30,113 bases of DNA from VMCP01 sp964645755 (lineage in GTDB: Bacteria; Bacteroidota; Bacteroidia; NS11-12g; UBA955), in NCBI GenBank assembly GCA_964645755.1, contig CAZYBT010000022.1, positions 1 through 30,113 on the forward strand, given 5' to 3'. Made by a program: the position numbers and the translations under genes. The notes under the pieces were generated by a model. That model was given only the letters and a program-made list of their open reading frames with translations. It searched no databases and had not been told where the DNA came from. Shown here in pieces: positions 9,701-17,309 of this stretch (the first letter of the stretch is position 1; each line of letters opens with the position of its first letter).

Positions 9701-9951
9701 TTTGTTCCTGCACCTGCGCTCGTTAAACTGGTGTTTGAAAAGTCAGTGTAACGAATGGCTCTAACAATATACTTGTAAGAAGTGTTAGGCGTCAATCCAT
9801 CCATACGCAATCTAGCAAATACCGGTATTCTCGTAGAGGTACCTGAAGCCATGTATTGTGGCACAATTACACCAATGGTGTTCATCGACTTATATTGAGC
9901 TTTTGCAAAGCCCAAGTTCAAAGCCAATAATACAAATAATAATTTCTTCAT
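6781..9951 (-). CDS. Large secreted Calx-beta / OB-fold protein with T9SS sorting domain
   Basis: A 1056-residue exported protein of unknown function. Residues 1-18 are a clear Sec signal peptide (MKKLLFVLLALNLGFAKA, then QY). Residues of about 20-300 match nothing I recognise. Calx-beta-like modules, each ending in a TDND/QDND/QDDD-type motif, lie at about 300-415, 415-537 and 540-650, with a fourth at about 866-970 ending IKDNE. Between them (about 655-865) is a bacterial OB-fold-like region of the kind found in secreted nucleases, but no nuclease domain is present. The last 75 residues (from about 980, NAYPNPAVDQIFF, to the end) are a type A T9SS sorting domain, so the protein should be carried across the outer membrane and attached or released. 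It has its own good promoter and terminator. Adhesion or matrix binding is an inference. Confidence 0.88.
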   Translation of the reverse strand: MKKLLFVLLALNLGFAKAQYKSMNTIGVIVPQYMASGTSTRIPVFARLRMDGLTPNTSYKYIVRAIRYTDFSNTSLTSAGAGTNIYIDSQGNYRYATTTDFTNSGNCDTLTTNMMGMYEGWFGMMHTGNARFTAGNYVYFAVTMLGINNTDTFRYYCEDSIKVLGWSATAGGNNGTGIWGKSYAVAKSMVALYDNENGFGRPITLTNVESGSYSGAAFSSLVGFYNTNVYKQAGAWGSILPNSLSTGIKRIDNLSFNTGYSIYANKDTNGIWGPSNKSTVNPGGGSTTPIALDQDDAPLISPKVEFWTRSSTTDEGVGKFKVYVTRKFSNSEAQSVRLYLVGGTATKGGSADFTLTEPKTIKFNPGVAASDTTEITINEDVISEGTETIVLRLDQPTNCIIGTEVAHTVSVTDNDVANIIIKTPKINVVEANKNVGVTFKIDKAVTNSVKLKMMVKYKSDSTYIPSEFYISSNNNDTSFNLGNANGPDSITINTKIFDDIMLDKSDSIELVIRVVSGSAFLKDSIATIVIQDNDGPTGVQFVGGNFTVGESAGSFDVKIRLVNRKSAGGDFTLRFFTNESSAENPSDIKFNPSSKQIFITSSSPDTIVVNVPVVNDDINERSEVVKFGMANLSNIIILSDTLKVTIQDDDYPIYKIGTIHKQSNVAKTADSLNVKCRVFGVVYGINTRATGLGFTIRDNTGGIGVYSGAKTYGYTVKEGDSIMIQGAVGQFQGTVQLDRIDTIIKIANNRPLIQPKLVTIINESTESNLVKLERVKLVDAAEWPTTALAANKFSYVRVMNTSGGVDTLNIDSETDLDGTSAPTGYFNVIGLGVQFDNSSPYTSKYYLAPRSLNDFSPASLPVVNFMKTSDFVFELADSFKIDISVFPSDENFTFDVVSLGGTALTPADYDFSTKTIQVTKNNNYFSVKANITDDLDSDGDKLTSFAIRNIQGPGSIGKDSIIILTIKDNEPSLVKSFAQGNFNAYPNPAVDQIFFTNAKNIAKIELIDMSGRLLKSEKLNATQDIQTLNVQGIHGIVFVRITDVQGQSYVERFVVK

Positions 9952-9971
9952 TTCTTTTTCTTTGGATTGTA

Positions 9972-10001
9972 CAAATTTAGTTAACTAATCGGTAAAAACA
10001 A
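9972..10001 (-). promoter_or_regulatory. Promoter of the T9SS protein gene (-33 TTG, -7 TAAATTTG)
   Basis: On the minus strand TTG (9999-10001) is followed after exactly 19 bases by TAAATTTG (9972-9979), the best full match to the Bacteroidota promoter consensus in the window. The leader to the ATG is 20 bases and A/G-rich. Confidence 0.72.
9977..9988. promoter_or_regulatory. 12-bp perfect palindrome inside the T9SS gene promoter
   Basis: TTAGTTAACTAA is a perfect palindrome lying in the -33/-7 spacer and overlapping the -7 box by three bases. The position is that of a repressor operator; no candidate regulator is adjacent. Confidence 0.4.
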
Positions 10002-10028
10002 CTTTACAAATTTCCAAGGCCATAACCT

Positions 10029-10709
10029 CTACTGCGTAAATCCCAATGCTAAAACACTCACTTTCACATCTAAATTTTTATGAATCTCCCGAATACATGC
10101 CTCAATAGTAGCGCCAGTTGTAATGACATCATCAACCAAAACCAAGTGCTTTAAATGTTCCGAAATACCTCCAAATGTATATTGCTCCGCTGTATTTTCC
10201 CACCTCGAATATCGGTTTTTATGTGTTTGACTATCAGCGTATTTTTCCCTGAATAAAACGCCATCCTGGATTGGTATTCCCAAACTTTTTGAAATCCCTT
10301 TGGCTATCTCCTCCGACTGATTATAGCCTCGTTTTAATAGTTTTTTCTTGTGCAATGGTATGGGCACCAAACAATCGAAATCATGATTCTCAGCACCGTT
10401 TAATTTCACCCAATTACCAAATAAATATCCTAAATCTTGAGCCAATATCACACCATCGTCATATTTTATACTTTTAATCAAATTTGAATATTGTGAATCA
10501 CTTCTGTAACGAATGTATGCGCTCGCCGACTCAACATTACACCTGCCCCAAAATGTTCGTTCTACAGGATTCGATGTCTTTAAAGAATAATATCCCAATG
10601 GCATTTCTGACTCACAAAGTGTACACATGTACTTCTCATGCTCGTAAATATTCACATCACAAATCAAACAGTAGCGTGGAAACATTACATCTAACAACTT
10701 GTTTATCAT
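10029..10709 (-). CDS. comF: ComF family phosphoribosyltransferase-like protein
   Basis: A 226-residue protein of the ComF family, linked in other bacteria to DNA uptake and processing of incoming single strands. The N-terminus carries a zinc ribbon made of two Cys-x2-Cys pairs (CLIC at about 14-17 and CTLC). The C-terminal half is a phosphoribosyltransferase-type domain with the PRPP-loop signature VLVDDVITTGAT. I chose the ATG at 10709 (MINKLLDVMFPRYC) rather than the upstream in-frame GTG, because this start begins where family members begin, is preceded by an AAAAAGGAA ribosome-site-like stretch, and leaves room for a promoter. It is transcribed away from the exporter at 10806. Whether this organism is transformable cannot be told from here. 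Confidence 0.88.
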   Translation of the reverse strand: MINKLLDVMFPRYCLICDVNIYEHEKYMCTLCESEMPLGYYSLKTSNPVERTFWGRCNVESASAYIRYRSDSQYSNLIKSIKYDDGVILAQDLGYLFGNWVKLNGAENHDFDCLVPIPLHKKKLLKRGYNQSEEIAKGISKSLGIPIQDGVLFREKYADSQTHKNRYSRWENTAEQYTFGGISEHLKHLVLVDDVITTGATIEACIREIHKNLDVKVSVLALGFTQ

Positions 10710-10737
10710 TTCCTTTTTTACTTTTATCGATAATCTC

Positions 10738-10766
10738 CAATTGTAAAACAACTTTTTTTTACCAAA
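10738..10766 (-). promoter_or_regulatory. Tentative comF promoter
   Basis: On the minus strand TTTG (10763-10766) is followed after 17 bases by TACAATTG (10738-10745), one mismatch from TAnnTTTG. The leader would be 28 bases. Spacing is slightly short, so this is weak. Confidence 0.3.
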
Positions 10767-10791
10767 CCCCCATTTCACAAAAGAAAAGAAC

Positions 10792-10799
10792 GAAATTTG
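10792..10799 (+). promoter_or_regulatory. -7-like box before the second exporter
   Basis: GAAATTTG differs from TAnnTTTG at the first base and ends six bases before the ATG at 10806. It repeats the box-next-to-start layout of other genes in the window. Confidence 0.35.
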
Positions 10800-10805
10800 C
10801 CTACA

Positions 10806-12635
10806 ATGGCTTCCGGTAGATTCGAAAATAGAGACATTCCCAAATCTAAAATAAATTTAACTTCACTCAAAAAATCACTGAAGTTGTTTCATTATATGAC
10901 AACTACAAACAAATGGCTGTTTTTACTAGGAACAATATTCTTGGGAATCACCGCCGGTGCTTCCATCTTATTTCCAAAACTTCTCGGAGATATGATGGAT
11001 GGCGTTTTTGTCTATAAAAATGGGGGAGTTTCTACTGCTCCTTCAATTGATAAATTGACCAAAGTAGCAGAGTATTTTGTATATCTTTTCATTATTCAAG
11101 CGGTATTTAGCTTCCTGAGAATTGCTATTTACGTGAGAGTTACCGAAAATATGACCTTCGGATTAAGAACCGACCTATTTAAATCTGTGATTGCTCAAAA
11201 CATGGATTTTCATGCTAAAAATAGAGTTGGCGAACTTATCAGCAGATTTAGTTCTGACATCTCCCAAATTCAAGATACTTTTACAACAAACATTGCCATG
11301 TTTATCCGACAACTTCTGGTTATGATTGGTGGCATTGTGCTCATTTTTATGACTTCGAGTAAACTCGCAGTTTATATGTTGTTCTCGGTACCCATAATTG
11401 TGATTATTGCGCTTTTTTTTGGGAAATTTATTCGCAAAATATCCAAAGAAGTTCAAGATATCACCGCACAAAACAACATAATTGTGGAAGAATCAATTTC
11501 CGGAATTGTGAATGTAAAAGCCTACACAAATGAAGAATTTGAACTCCTTCGATATTCAAAAAATGCGACTACTTTGCAAAAAGAAAGCATCATCAGAGGA
11601 TATTGGAGAGGTGCATTCAGCTCCTTTATCATCGTTTGCCTTTTCGGAAGTATTGTTTGGCTCATCTACAAGGGATTAGGATTGGTTCAAACCGGAGATT
11701 TAGCCATTGGAGAACTGTTTAATTTTATGTTTCTTACAGCTTTCGTTGGTGGTAGCATTGGTGGAATGGCTGAACAATTTGTTCAAATTCAAAAAACACT
11801 CGGTGCAATTGAACGCGTTTTCGATATCATCGAAACCCCCTCAGAAAGTAACAATAGCTCCTTCATTCCAAATTTTGATTCTCCTATCAAATTCCAAAAT
11901 GTTCAATTTGCTTATCCTTCAAGGCCAGAAAATCTGGTTCTTAAAGACATTTCCTTTGAACTAAACCCTGGAAAATCTATTGCACTTGTTGGTCCTAGTG
12001 GGAGTGGAAAAAGTACCATCGCCTCTCTCATTTATCAATTCTATAAACCTACCCAAGGATCTATCCTACTTAATGAAAATTCAATCTCTGATTTAAACCT
12101 CCAAGAATATCGTAATCACTTTGCATATGTCCCTCAAGAAGTTGTGCTGTTTGGTGGGTCAATCTATGACAATATCTTGTATGGGAATCCCTATGCTACA
12201 CATGAACAAGTAATCGACGCTGCAAAAAAAGCAAATGCATTCAATTTTATTGACGACTTTCCCGAAAAATTTGAAACGCTTGTTGGCGATAGAGGAATGA
12301 AATTGTCGGGCGGACAAAAACAACGCATTGCCATTGCAAGAGCAATTTTAAGAGACCCTAAAATTCTCATTCTCGACGAAGCTACATCTGCCCTCGATTC
12401 AGAAAGTGAATTTGAAGTTCAAAAAGCACTGTCAGAATTAATGAAAAACAGAACCTCAATCGTCATTGCTCACCGCTTGAGTACTATCCGACATTCAGAC
12501 AATATATTGGTTTTGAAACAAGGTAAAATTATAGAATCCGGAAATCATCACGATTTAATGAAAATAGACCAAGGAATCTATAAAAATATGATCGAAAGAC
12601 AAATTGACCCTACAGATTACTTTAGCAATATTTAA
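10806..12635 (+). CDS. ABC exporter half-transporter (ABCB/multidrug type)
   Basis: A 609-residue inner-membrane exporter with a six-helix transmembrane domain fused to an ATPase, expected to act as a dimer. Walker A GPSGSGKST is near residue 396, the signature LSGGQKQRIAIARA near 500, Walker B ILILDEATSALD near 520, and the H-loop is IVIAHRLST. The ATG at 10806 is preferred to an in-frame TTG at 10797 because that TTG is part of the -7-like box. A basic N-terminal tail of about 25 residues precedes the first helix. Only three bases separate its stop from the next gene, which encodes an exported TPR protein, itself followed by a probable outer-membrane protein. The cargo may therefore concern the envelope. 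The substrate is not identifiable. Confidence 0.9.
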   Translation: MASGRFENRDIPKSKINLTSLKKSLKLFHYMTTTNKWLFLLGTIFLGITAGASILFPKLLGDMMDGVFVYKNGGVSTAPSIDKLTKVAEYFVYLFIIQAVFSFLRIAIYVRVTENMTFGLRTDLFKSVIAQNMDFHAKNRVGELISRFSSDISQIQDTFTTNIAMFIRQLLVMIGGIVLIFMTSSKLAVYMLFSVPIIVIIALFFGKFIRKISKEVQDITAQNNIIVEESISGIVNVKAYTNEEFELLRYSKNATTLQKESIIRGYWRGAFSSFIIVCLFGSIVWLIYKGLGLVQTGDLAIGELFNFMFLTAFVGGSIGGMAEQFVQIQKTLGAIERVFDIIETPSESNNSSFIPNFDSPIKFQNVQFAYPSRPENLVLKDISFELNPGKSIALVGPSGSGKSTIASLIYQFYKPTQGSILLNENSISDLNLQEYRNHFAYVPQEVVLFGGSIYDNILYGNPYATHEQVIDAAKKANAFNFIDDFPEKFETLVGDRGMKLSGGQKQRIAIARAILRDPKILILDEATSALDSESEFEVQKALSELMKNRTSIVIAHRLSTIRHSDNILVLKQGKIIESGNHHDLMKIDQGIYKNMIERQIDPTDYFSNI

Positions 12636-12638
12636 AAT

Positions 12639-14432
12639 TTGAAAAAACTTGCTTTTTATATCGCTATTTTATTGATATCCAATCAATTATTTGCCCAAAA
12701 TAAATCTGATTTGGCTAATTCTCTGTTTGAACAAAATGAATTTGAAAAAGCAACAATTCTATATGAAGAACTGAATGAGGAAAATGTAAATCAATCTTTT
12801 TTTTACGACCGATATATCCAATGTTTGGTTAAAACCAATAATCAGAAAAAAGCTGTTAAAGTCATTCGAAAAAAAGTAAAAAAATCTCAAGATCCATTAC
12901 CATTAATGATTGATGAATGCTGGGTGTTGAGTACCGACGAAAAAACAACCAAAGAAGCCGATAATCTATTTGAATTTATCCTAGGTAAAATCAATACCGA
13001 TATCGAAATTTCACTGTATGCCGCAGAATTGTTTGAACGAAAAAACCTCAATTCCTATGCCATCAAAATCTTGCAAATAGCCGAAAATAACTTCGGTGAA
13101 AATACTGAGATCTCCAATTCCCTTGCCGACTTGTACATCGCAAATGGACAAAGAATTCAAGCAATGGAGCGATACATGACACTCATGATTCGCTCTAATT
13201 TAGATTTTGAACAATTCAAACAAGTCTTTGAATCAAACATTACAGATAGCTCCGATATTGTTGCTTTGCAACAACTGCTACTCACCAAAATTCAAGAAAA
13301 TCCTTATGTAACATCGCTTTCAGAGTGGCTAAAATGGACATTCGTAAAACTGCAAGATTGGAAAAATGCATTCATCTATACCAAATCTATCGACATCCGA
13401 CTGAAAGAAGATGGCAAACGTGTGTTTGACCTTGGACTTCTATGTAAATCTAACAATGAACTCAATATAGCGTTAAAATGCTTTGAATATTGCCTTAAAA
13501 AAGGCGAAAATAGTTTTGATGAAACAGAATCCATTTCAAAATATTTAGAAACCAAATACCTCCTTTTTATTCAAAATAATACCGATGAAACCAATTGGAA
13601 ATCATTGATCAATGAATTGAAAAATTTTGAATTAAAAAATGGTCCAAGTGTAGTCACACTTCCGGTGGCTGAAACCCTTGCTCTGATCTTTATTGAACGA
13701 AACTTTCCAGATTCAGCTGTACTCATTCTTGAGAAATACACACAGAATCAATACATTCAAAAAAAGAATCTGGCAGCGGCAAAAATCGCCCTCGCCAAAG
13801 CCCATATCGCCAATGGCGAAATGTGGCAAAGCGAACTTTTATTCGCTCAAGTAGAAAAAGACTTTAGTGAGGAAGCCTTAGGGCAAACTGCCAAATTCTT
13901 CAGAGCAGAATTAAGTTTCTTCCGTGGCGATTATGATTGGGCGGCCATGCAATTAGATGTGCTTAAAGATGCTACCACTCAACTCATTTCAAATGAAGCC
14001 ATGGAGCTCGCTATGTGTATCACCGACAATGTGGCATCCGACTCTAATTATTTACCCTTGCAAACTTACTCCAAAGCACTGCTGTTTTATCGTCAACATC
14101 GATTCGATAGCGCGCTCTTTTATGCAAACAAAGTAAAAACCGACTTTCCTGGACATAGCCTTTCCGACGATGTTCTCCTCCTCAAAGCTAAAGTCTTTGA
14201 ACAACAGAAATTTTACGAAAAAGCTGCCGATACTTACGAGACCCTTGCCATTGCCTTTGAACACGATATTCTTACCGATAACGCCCTTTTTGCTTCAGCA
14301 AATCTCTATCAATTCAAACTCAACAACCCTGAAAAAGCTATGAAATGTTATCAAAAAATTATTGAAAACTTTTCAAATAGCATTTTTATCGTTGACTCTA
14401 GACGAGAATTTCGTAAACTTCGTGGTTTTTAA
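12639..14432 (+). CDS. Exported tetratricopeptide-repeat protein
   Basis: A 597-residue protein beginning with a signal peptide (MKKLAFYIAILLISNQLFAQ, cleavage after FAQ or FA). The rest is almost entirely alpha-helical with degenerate TPR-like units. The clearest are in the C-terminal third (ALLFYRQHRFDSALFYANKV, then AKVFEQQKFYEKAADTYETL and YQFKLNNPEKAMKCYQKIIE), resembling BamD or YbgF-type periplasmic repeat proteins. The start is TTG, three bases after the exporter stop, so translation is probably coupled. It is most likely periplasmic or attached to the outer membrane as a protein-binding scaffold, perhaps joining the exporter to the outer-membrane protein encoded next. No enzyme motif is visible; function unknown. 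Confidence 0.8.
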   Translation: MKKLAFYIAILLISNQLFAQNKSDLANSLFEQNEFEKATILYEELNEENVNQSFFYDRYIQCLVKTNNQKKAVKVIRKKVKKSQDPLPLMIDECWVLSTDEKTTKEADNLFEFILGKINTDIEISLYAAELFERKNLNSYAIKILQIAENNFGENTEISNSLADLYIANGQRIQAMERYMTLMIRSNLDFEQFKQVFESNITDSSDIVALQQLLLTKIQENPYVTSLSEWLKWTFVKLQDWKNAFIYTKSIDIRLKEDGKRVFDLGLLCKSNNELNIALKCFEYCLKKGENSFDETESISKYLETKYLLFIQNNTDETNWKSLINELKNFELKNGPSVVTLPVAETLALIFIERNFPDSAVLILEKYTQNQYIQKKNLAAAKIALAKAHIANGEMWQSELLFAQVEKDFSEEALGQTAKFFRAELSFFRGDYDWAAMQLDVLKDATTQLISNEAMELAMCITDNVASDSNYLPLQTYSKALLFYRQHRFDSALFYANKVKTDFPGHSLSDDVLLLKAKVFEQQKFYEKAADTYETLAIAFEHDILTDNALFASANLYQFKLNNPEKAMKCYQKIIENFSNSIFIVDSRREFRKLRGF

Positions 14433-14440
14433 TTATTTTG
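14433..14440 (+). promoter_or_regulatory. -7-like box before the 14445 gene
   Basis: TTATTTTG, one mismatch from TAnnTTTG, sits directly after the TPR gene stop and four bases before the next ATG. It may give the third gene of the cluster extra, leaderless expression, or it may be chance. Confidence 0.28.
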
Positions 14441-14444
14441 CATC

Positions 14445-15710
14445 ATGAAATCGGCCTGTAAATTCATCTTTTCGACCCTCTTTTTTATTTTTGAGGGACA
14501 ACCTGCCGCTTTTGCTCAACTCGATAATCTGATTTTCAAAAAACCCTTTTACGATCTAAAAACAAGCTCTTTTCAATACGGTGAAGATCAAACTACACCA
14601 AGTGACACCATTTATGCCAAAGCTGAAGGTGACACATTTTCCAAATTGATTCAATCAAAAAGAAAATTCAACGATATATATAAAAGCGGATTATCTTTTG
14701 GCAACCTTTTTTATTGTAAAAACAATGAATTCGGAGAAAATAACAACCCCGGGAAAACATTGTTCGGAAACCAACTTTGGTTCGGTGGTAAATATTACTT
14801 TAATCAACAACTTTCAGCTAGCTTAGGTTATCTCTTGCAATATGACTTCGGTGATGAAAATACCCCAAGTTTACATTTGCCTATTTTCAATCTCGAGTAC
14901 AATACACAAAAATCAAGAATTTTAATTGGAAGTTTACAAGGAAACACAAACCATAATTTAATTGAACCAATCTATAATTACGAAAATACTTTTACCAAAC
15001 CCATTGAATATGGATTGCAATTTTTTCATTTTAATAAGTTCATTTCATATCAGTCTTGGCTCGATTGGCGTCAGCTCGCGAAAGTCAAAAATTCACAACA
15101 AGAAATTATTTCGTTTGGTCAAACCGCACTTTTCCATCTAATCGACAGCGCAAAATTCCCTTTAAACATATCCATACCAAGTGCGCTATTGGTTTATCAC
15201 CAAGGTGGTGAGGCCTTAAATGTCCCTCAAAAAATACAAACTTGTTTCAATGCTAACCTGGGATTAAGAATCAGTGATAAGGCAAATAGAGTAAGATTAG
15301 AATCATTTATTCTGTACTCAAATGATGTTTCGCCGAGCATCAACCATGCTTTTAAAGATGGCCATGCATATATGACAAACCTCACAGTTTTTGGCAAAGA
15401 AAACCCGCGTGATAAATCAATTTCTTTGCAAAGAATTGTGGCAACTTATTATAAAGCCATTGAACTTTACACCCCATTAGGTGCACCATTATTTTCGAGT
15501 GAACTCTTTGGAAAACCATATTTAAACGCTAGAAATAGAGAAATTTTAATGTTGCGATATCAATATGAAAGGAAATTATCATTCATGAATTTTGAATCTA
15601 TTTTCTTAGATTTTCGCGTTGAACCAATCTATCACATCCAAGATAAATTATTTGCGTTTTCTACGGGTGTTTACCTGAAAGTACAAATTGGCCGAAATTT
15701 TATTCACTAA
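14445..15710 (+). CDS. Predicted outer-membrane protein, function unknown
   Basis: A 421-residue protein with a signal peptide (residues 1 to about 25, ending AAFAQ). The mature part is rich in Tyr, Phe, Asn and Gln and shows repeated short alternating segments such as LWFGGKYYF, LSASLGYLLQYDF and RILIGSLQG. It ends in an aromatic strand, GVYLKVQIGRNF. This pattern suggests a beta-barrel or other outer-membrane beta protein, but I recognise no named family. It is the third gene of a compact run after an ABC exporter and a TPR protein, 12 bases after the TPR stop. Its last 11 bases overlap the 3' end of the convergent PagL-like gene. A channel or anchoring partner for the exporter is an inference from position only. 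Confidence 0.65.
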   Translation: MKSACKFIFSTLFFIFEGQPAAFAQLDNLIFKKPFYDLKTSSFQYGEDQTTPSDTIYAKAEGDTFSKLIQSKRKFNDIYKSGLSFGNLFYCKNNEFGENNNPGKTLFGNQLWFGGKYYFNQQLSASLGYLLQYDFGDENTPSLHLPIFNLEYNTQKSRILIGSLQGNTNHNLIEPIYNYENTFTKPIEYGLQFFHFNKFISYQSWLDWRQLAKVKNSQQEIISFGQTALFHLIDSAKFPLNISIPSALLVYHQGGEALNVPQKIQTCFNANLGLRISDKANRVRLESFILYSNDVSPSINHAFKDGHAYMTNLTVFGKENPRDKSISLQRIVATYYKAIELYTPLGAPLFSSELFGKPYLNARNREILMLRYQYERKLSFMNFESIFLDFRVEPIYHIQDKLFAFSTGVYLKVQIGRNFIH

Positions 15711-16848
15711 ACTTATAAGTTATTCCAAATTCAGCAAAGTCTGCAGTTGTTTTATTGGCTTTTAAACGAATTACGGCCTTGTAGGAATCATTTATTTTAT
15801 ATGAAACTCCTATTGCCTCATAATAAGCCGTTTTCTTCTTAAAATCAGGCTTGTAAGCGTAAATACCCAAATCAGCCATGATACCCCATCGCAAAAAACG
15901 AGTTTCATATCCTACAGAAATAGTCACCTCAGAACATTGTTGAAATTGATAATCAGGCAAAGACTCAAACTTTTTATATTGGTATGTTCGATCGTGATAA
16001 TACCCAATCGAATATCTAAAATTACTGTATTGATTTCGAAATTGCTCTAAACTAAACTCGATTAATCCATTGTAAAATGATCTTGAATCGTCTAAATCTA
16101 CCTCTTTTTTTCCAGCCCTTACAGCAATGGTTTTATTCCAAACATTGTATCTAACCGCTTTTACGCCACTATAACGCCTCAAGGCCCTTGTTTTTTCAAT
16201 GCTGTAATTGAAACTTGTTTGAAAGTAAGGCAAATTGATACCCAAATTGGGGTATTTCCAGCTAGCATTTGAAAAATGCGACATTCCAGCCGATACATTT
16301 ACGCCAAATCCAGCACTTGTAGTTGCCTCAAAAAGCATCCCCAATTGCATATACCCATTGATGTGACTTCCAATTGCACGATTCGTAGGATTTGTTTTGA
16401 TATCGTAACGTTGAGATAAATATCCTAAACCAAGTCCAAATTGAAACGCTCCCTTCATACCTTTCTTTCTCAACTGAGATTCAAAGTCAAAGATTTCAGC
16501 TTCTACCAGCAAAGATCCAGAATATGCCTTTCCATTTACCTCGGAACCTAAATCATAATAAGAAACTGAATATCCTACAGATTTATTCAATGGTTTCATA
16601 GATTCTGAATAAACCCGACACAAAGATTGTAACTGCACCCCTTGTATATGTTTGTACATGTGTTGCATATCTTCGTGATGAGGGATCAAAAATCCCTTTA
16701 AATATCCCAAACGGTAATCATGCTCTGCTTTTAGCTCTGTCTCTTGAAATAGAAATTTAGCACTATCGTTCAAGCCAAATAATTGTTGCTTCCCAACAGA
16801 AACAATACAACACAAAAAAAGGGCGATATGAATCTGCCCTTTTTTCAC
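15700..16848 (-). CDS. PagL-like lipid A deacylase / acyloxyacyl hydrolase family protein
   Basis: A 382-residue exported protein, longer than classical PagL (about 150-170 residues). The N-terminus is signal-like (basic MKKGQ, then IHIALFLCCIVSVG). The middle has the PagL-family signature at residues 191-205, H-F-S-N-(x5)-P-N-L-G-I-N, in strand-rich surroundings typical of an outer-membrane beta-barrel. In PagL the catalytic residues are His, Ser two positions on, and Glu fourteen after the His; here these positions are H191, S193 and N205, so the acid is replaced. It might trim acyl chains from lipid A, or may no longer do so. The GTG start overlaps the exbD stop (TAGTG), suggesting translational coupling, and a terminator-like hairpin lies in its first codons. 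Confidence 0.78.
   Translation of the reverse strand: MKKGQIHIALFLCCIVSVGKQQLFGLNDSAKFLFQETELKAEHDYRLGYLKGFLIPHHEDMQHMYKHIQGVQLQSLCRVYSESMKPLNKSVGYSVSYYDLGSEVNGKAYSGSLLVEAEIFDFESQLRKKGMKGAFQFGLGLGYLSQRYDIKTNPTNRAIGSHINGYMQLGMLFEATTSAGFGVNVSAGMSHFSNASWKYPNLGINLPYFQTSFNYSIEKTRALRRYSGVKAVRYNVWNKTIAVRAGKKEVDLDDSRSFYNGLIEFSLEQFRNQYSNFRYSIGYYHDRTYQYKKFESLPDYQFQQCSEVTISVGYETRFLRWGIMADLGIYAYKPDFKKKTAYYEAIGVSYKINDSYKAVIRLKANKTTADFAEFGITYKFSE
16814..16845 (-). terminator. Terminator-shaped hairpin inside the 5' end of the PagL-like gene
   Basis: On the minus strand GGGC (16836-16839) and GAT (16832-16834) pair with ATC (16825-16827) and GCCC (16821-16824) around a four-base loop, with one bulged base. 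Outer A-T pairs add to the stem and seven T follow. This is a complete intrinsic-terminator shape directly after exbD, yet it encodes codons 2-12 of the next gene. It may end most exbBD transcripts and attenuate the downstream gene. Confidence 0.6.
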
Positions 16849-17300
16849 TAGCTTCTCGTTTTATCTGTGGCCAAGACCATTCGAATACCCAGATTTGCTC
16901 CAATCTCCATAACATCTACCATCTGCTGGATTGTTAAAGATTTATCCAATCTTAACACTACATTCAATCGGTTATCCGGATTTTGTGCATCAAAGAATTT
17001 ATCCCGTCTCTCAATCAATCGCTTTTCTAATTCTTCCAAACTAACCGACGTTTTTTCATTGTCGATGAAATAAGCGACCGTTGTTTTCGTAGGATCATTC
17101 TCATCAAACTTTACCGTGAGCACAAAAGGCTTTGTTTGAACAGTAGATACTGTTTTCGCCTGCGGCAACATAATCTTAATTACATTCGGGTTTGCCAATG
17201 TGCTCGCAATCAAAAAGAATAACAAAAGAAAGAACATGATGTCGTTTAACGACGATGATTCTACTTCCGCCTCTTCTCTTTTGCGCCTTCCTAGTTTCAT
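16848..17300 (-). CDS. exbD: ExbD/TolR family proton-channel subunit
   Basis: A 150-residue inner-membrane protein that, with ExbB, uses the proton gradient to energise TonB-dependent transport or a related envelope motor. A short basic cytoplasmic start (MKLGRRKREE) is followed by one membrane helix (about 19-36) with the essential channel aspartate at D20 in SSLNDIMFFLL. The rest is a periplasmic domain ending in the usual alpha/beta fold (LNVVLRLDKSLTIQQMVDVM). It starts nine bases after the exbB stop. Bacteroidota clusters often have two exbD genes and tonB next; here there is only one exbD and then the PagL-like gene, so the partner TonB, if any, is elsewhere. Confidence 0.9.
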   Translation of the reverse strand: MKLGRRKREEAEVESSSLNDIMFFLLLFFLIASTLANPNVIKIMLPQAKTVSTVQTKPFVLTVKFDENDPTKTTVAYFIDNEKTSVSLEELEKRLIERRDKFFDAQNPDNRLNVVLRLDKSLTIQQMVDVMEIGANLGIRMVLATDKTRS

Positions 17301-17309
17301 ATAAGGAAA

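Noticed and set aside
10710..10778. In-frame GTG start giving ComF 23 extra residues
   Set aside because: The extension is basic and unlike the family, covers the likely promoter, and a better ATG with a purine-rich upstream stretch is at 10709.
15710..15721. 12-bp palindrome AACTTATAAGTT at the convergent gene ends
   Set aside because: AT-only core, no loop and no T-run on either side; it lies in the PagL-like coding end and is too weak to call a terminator.
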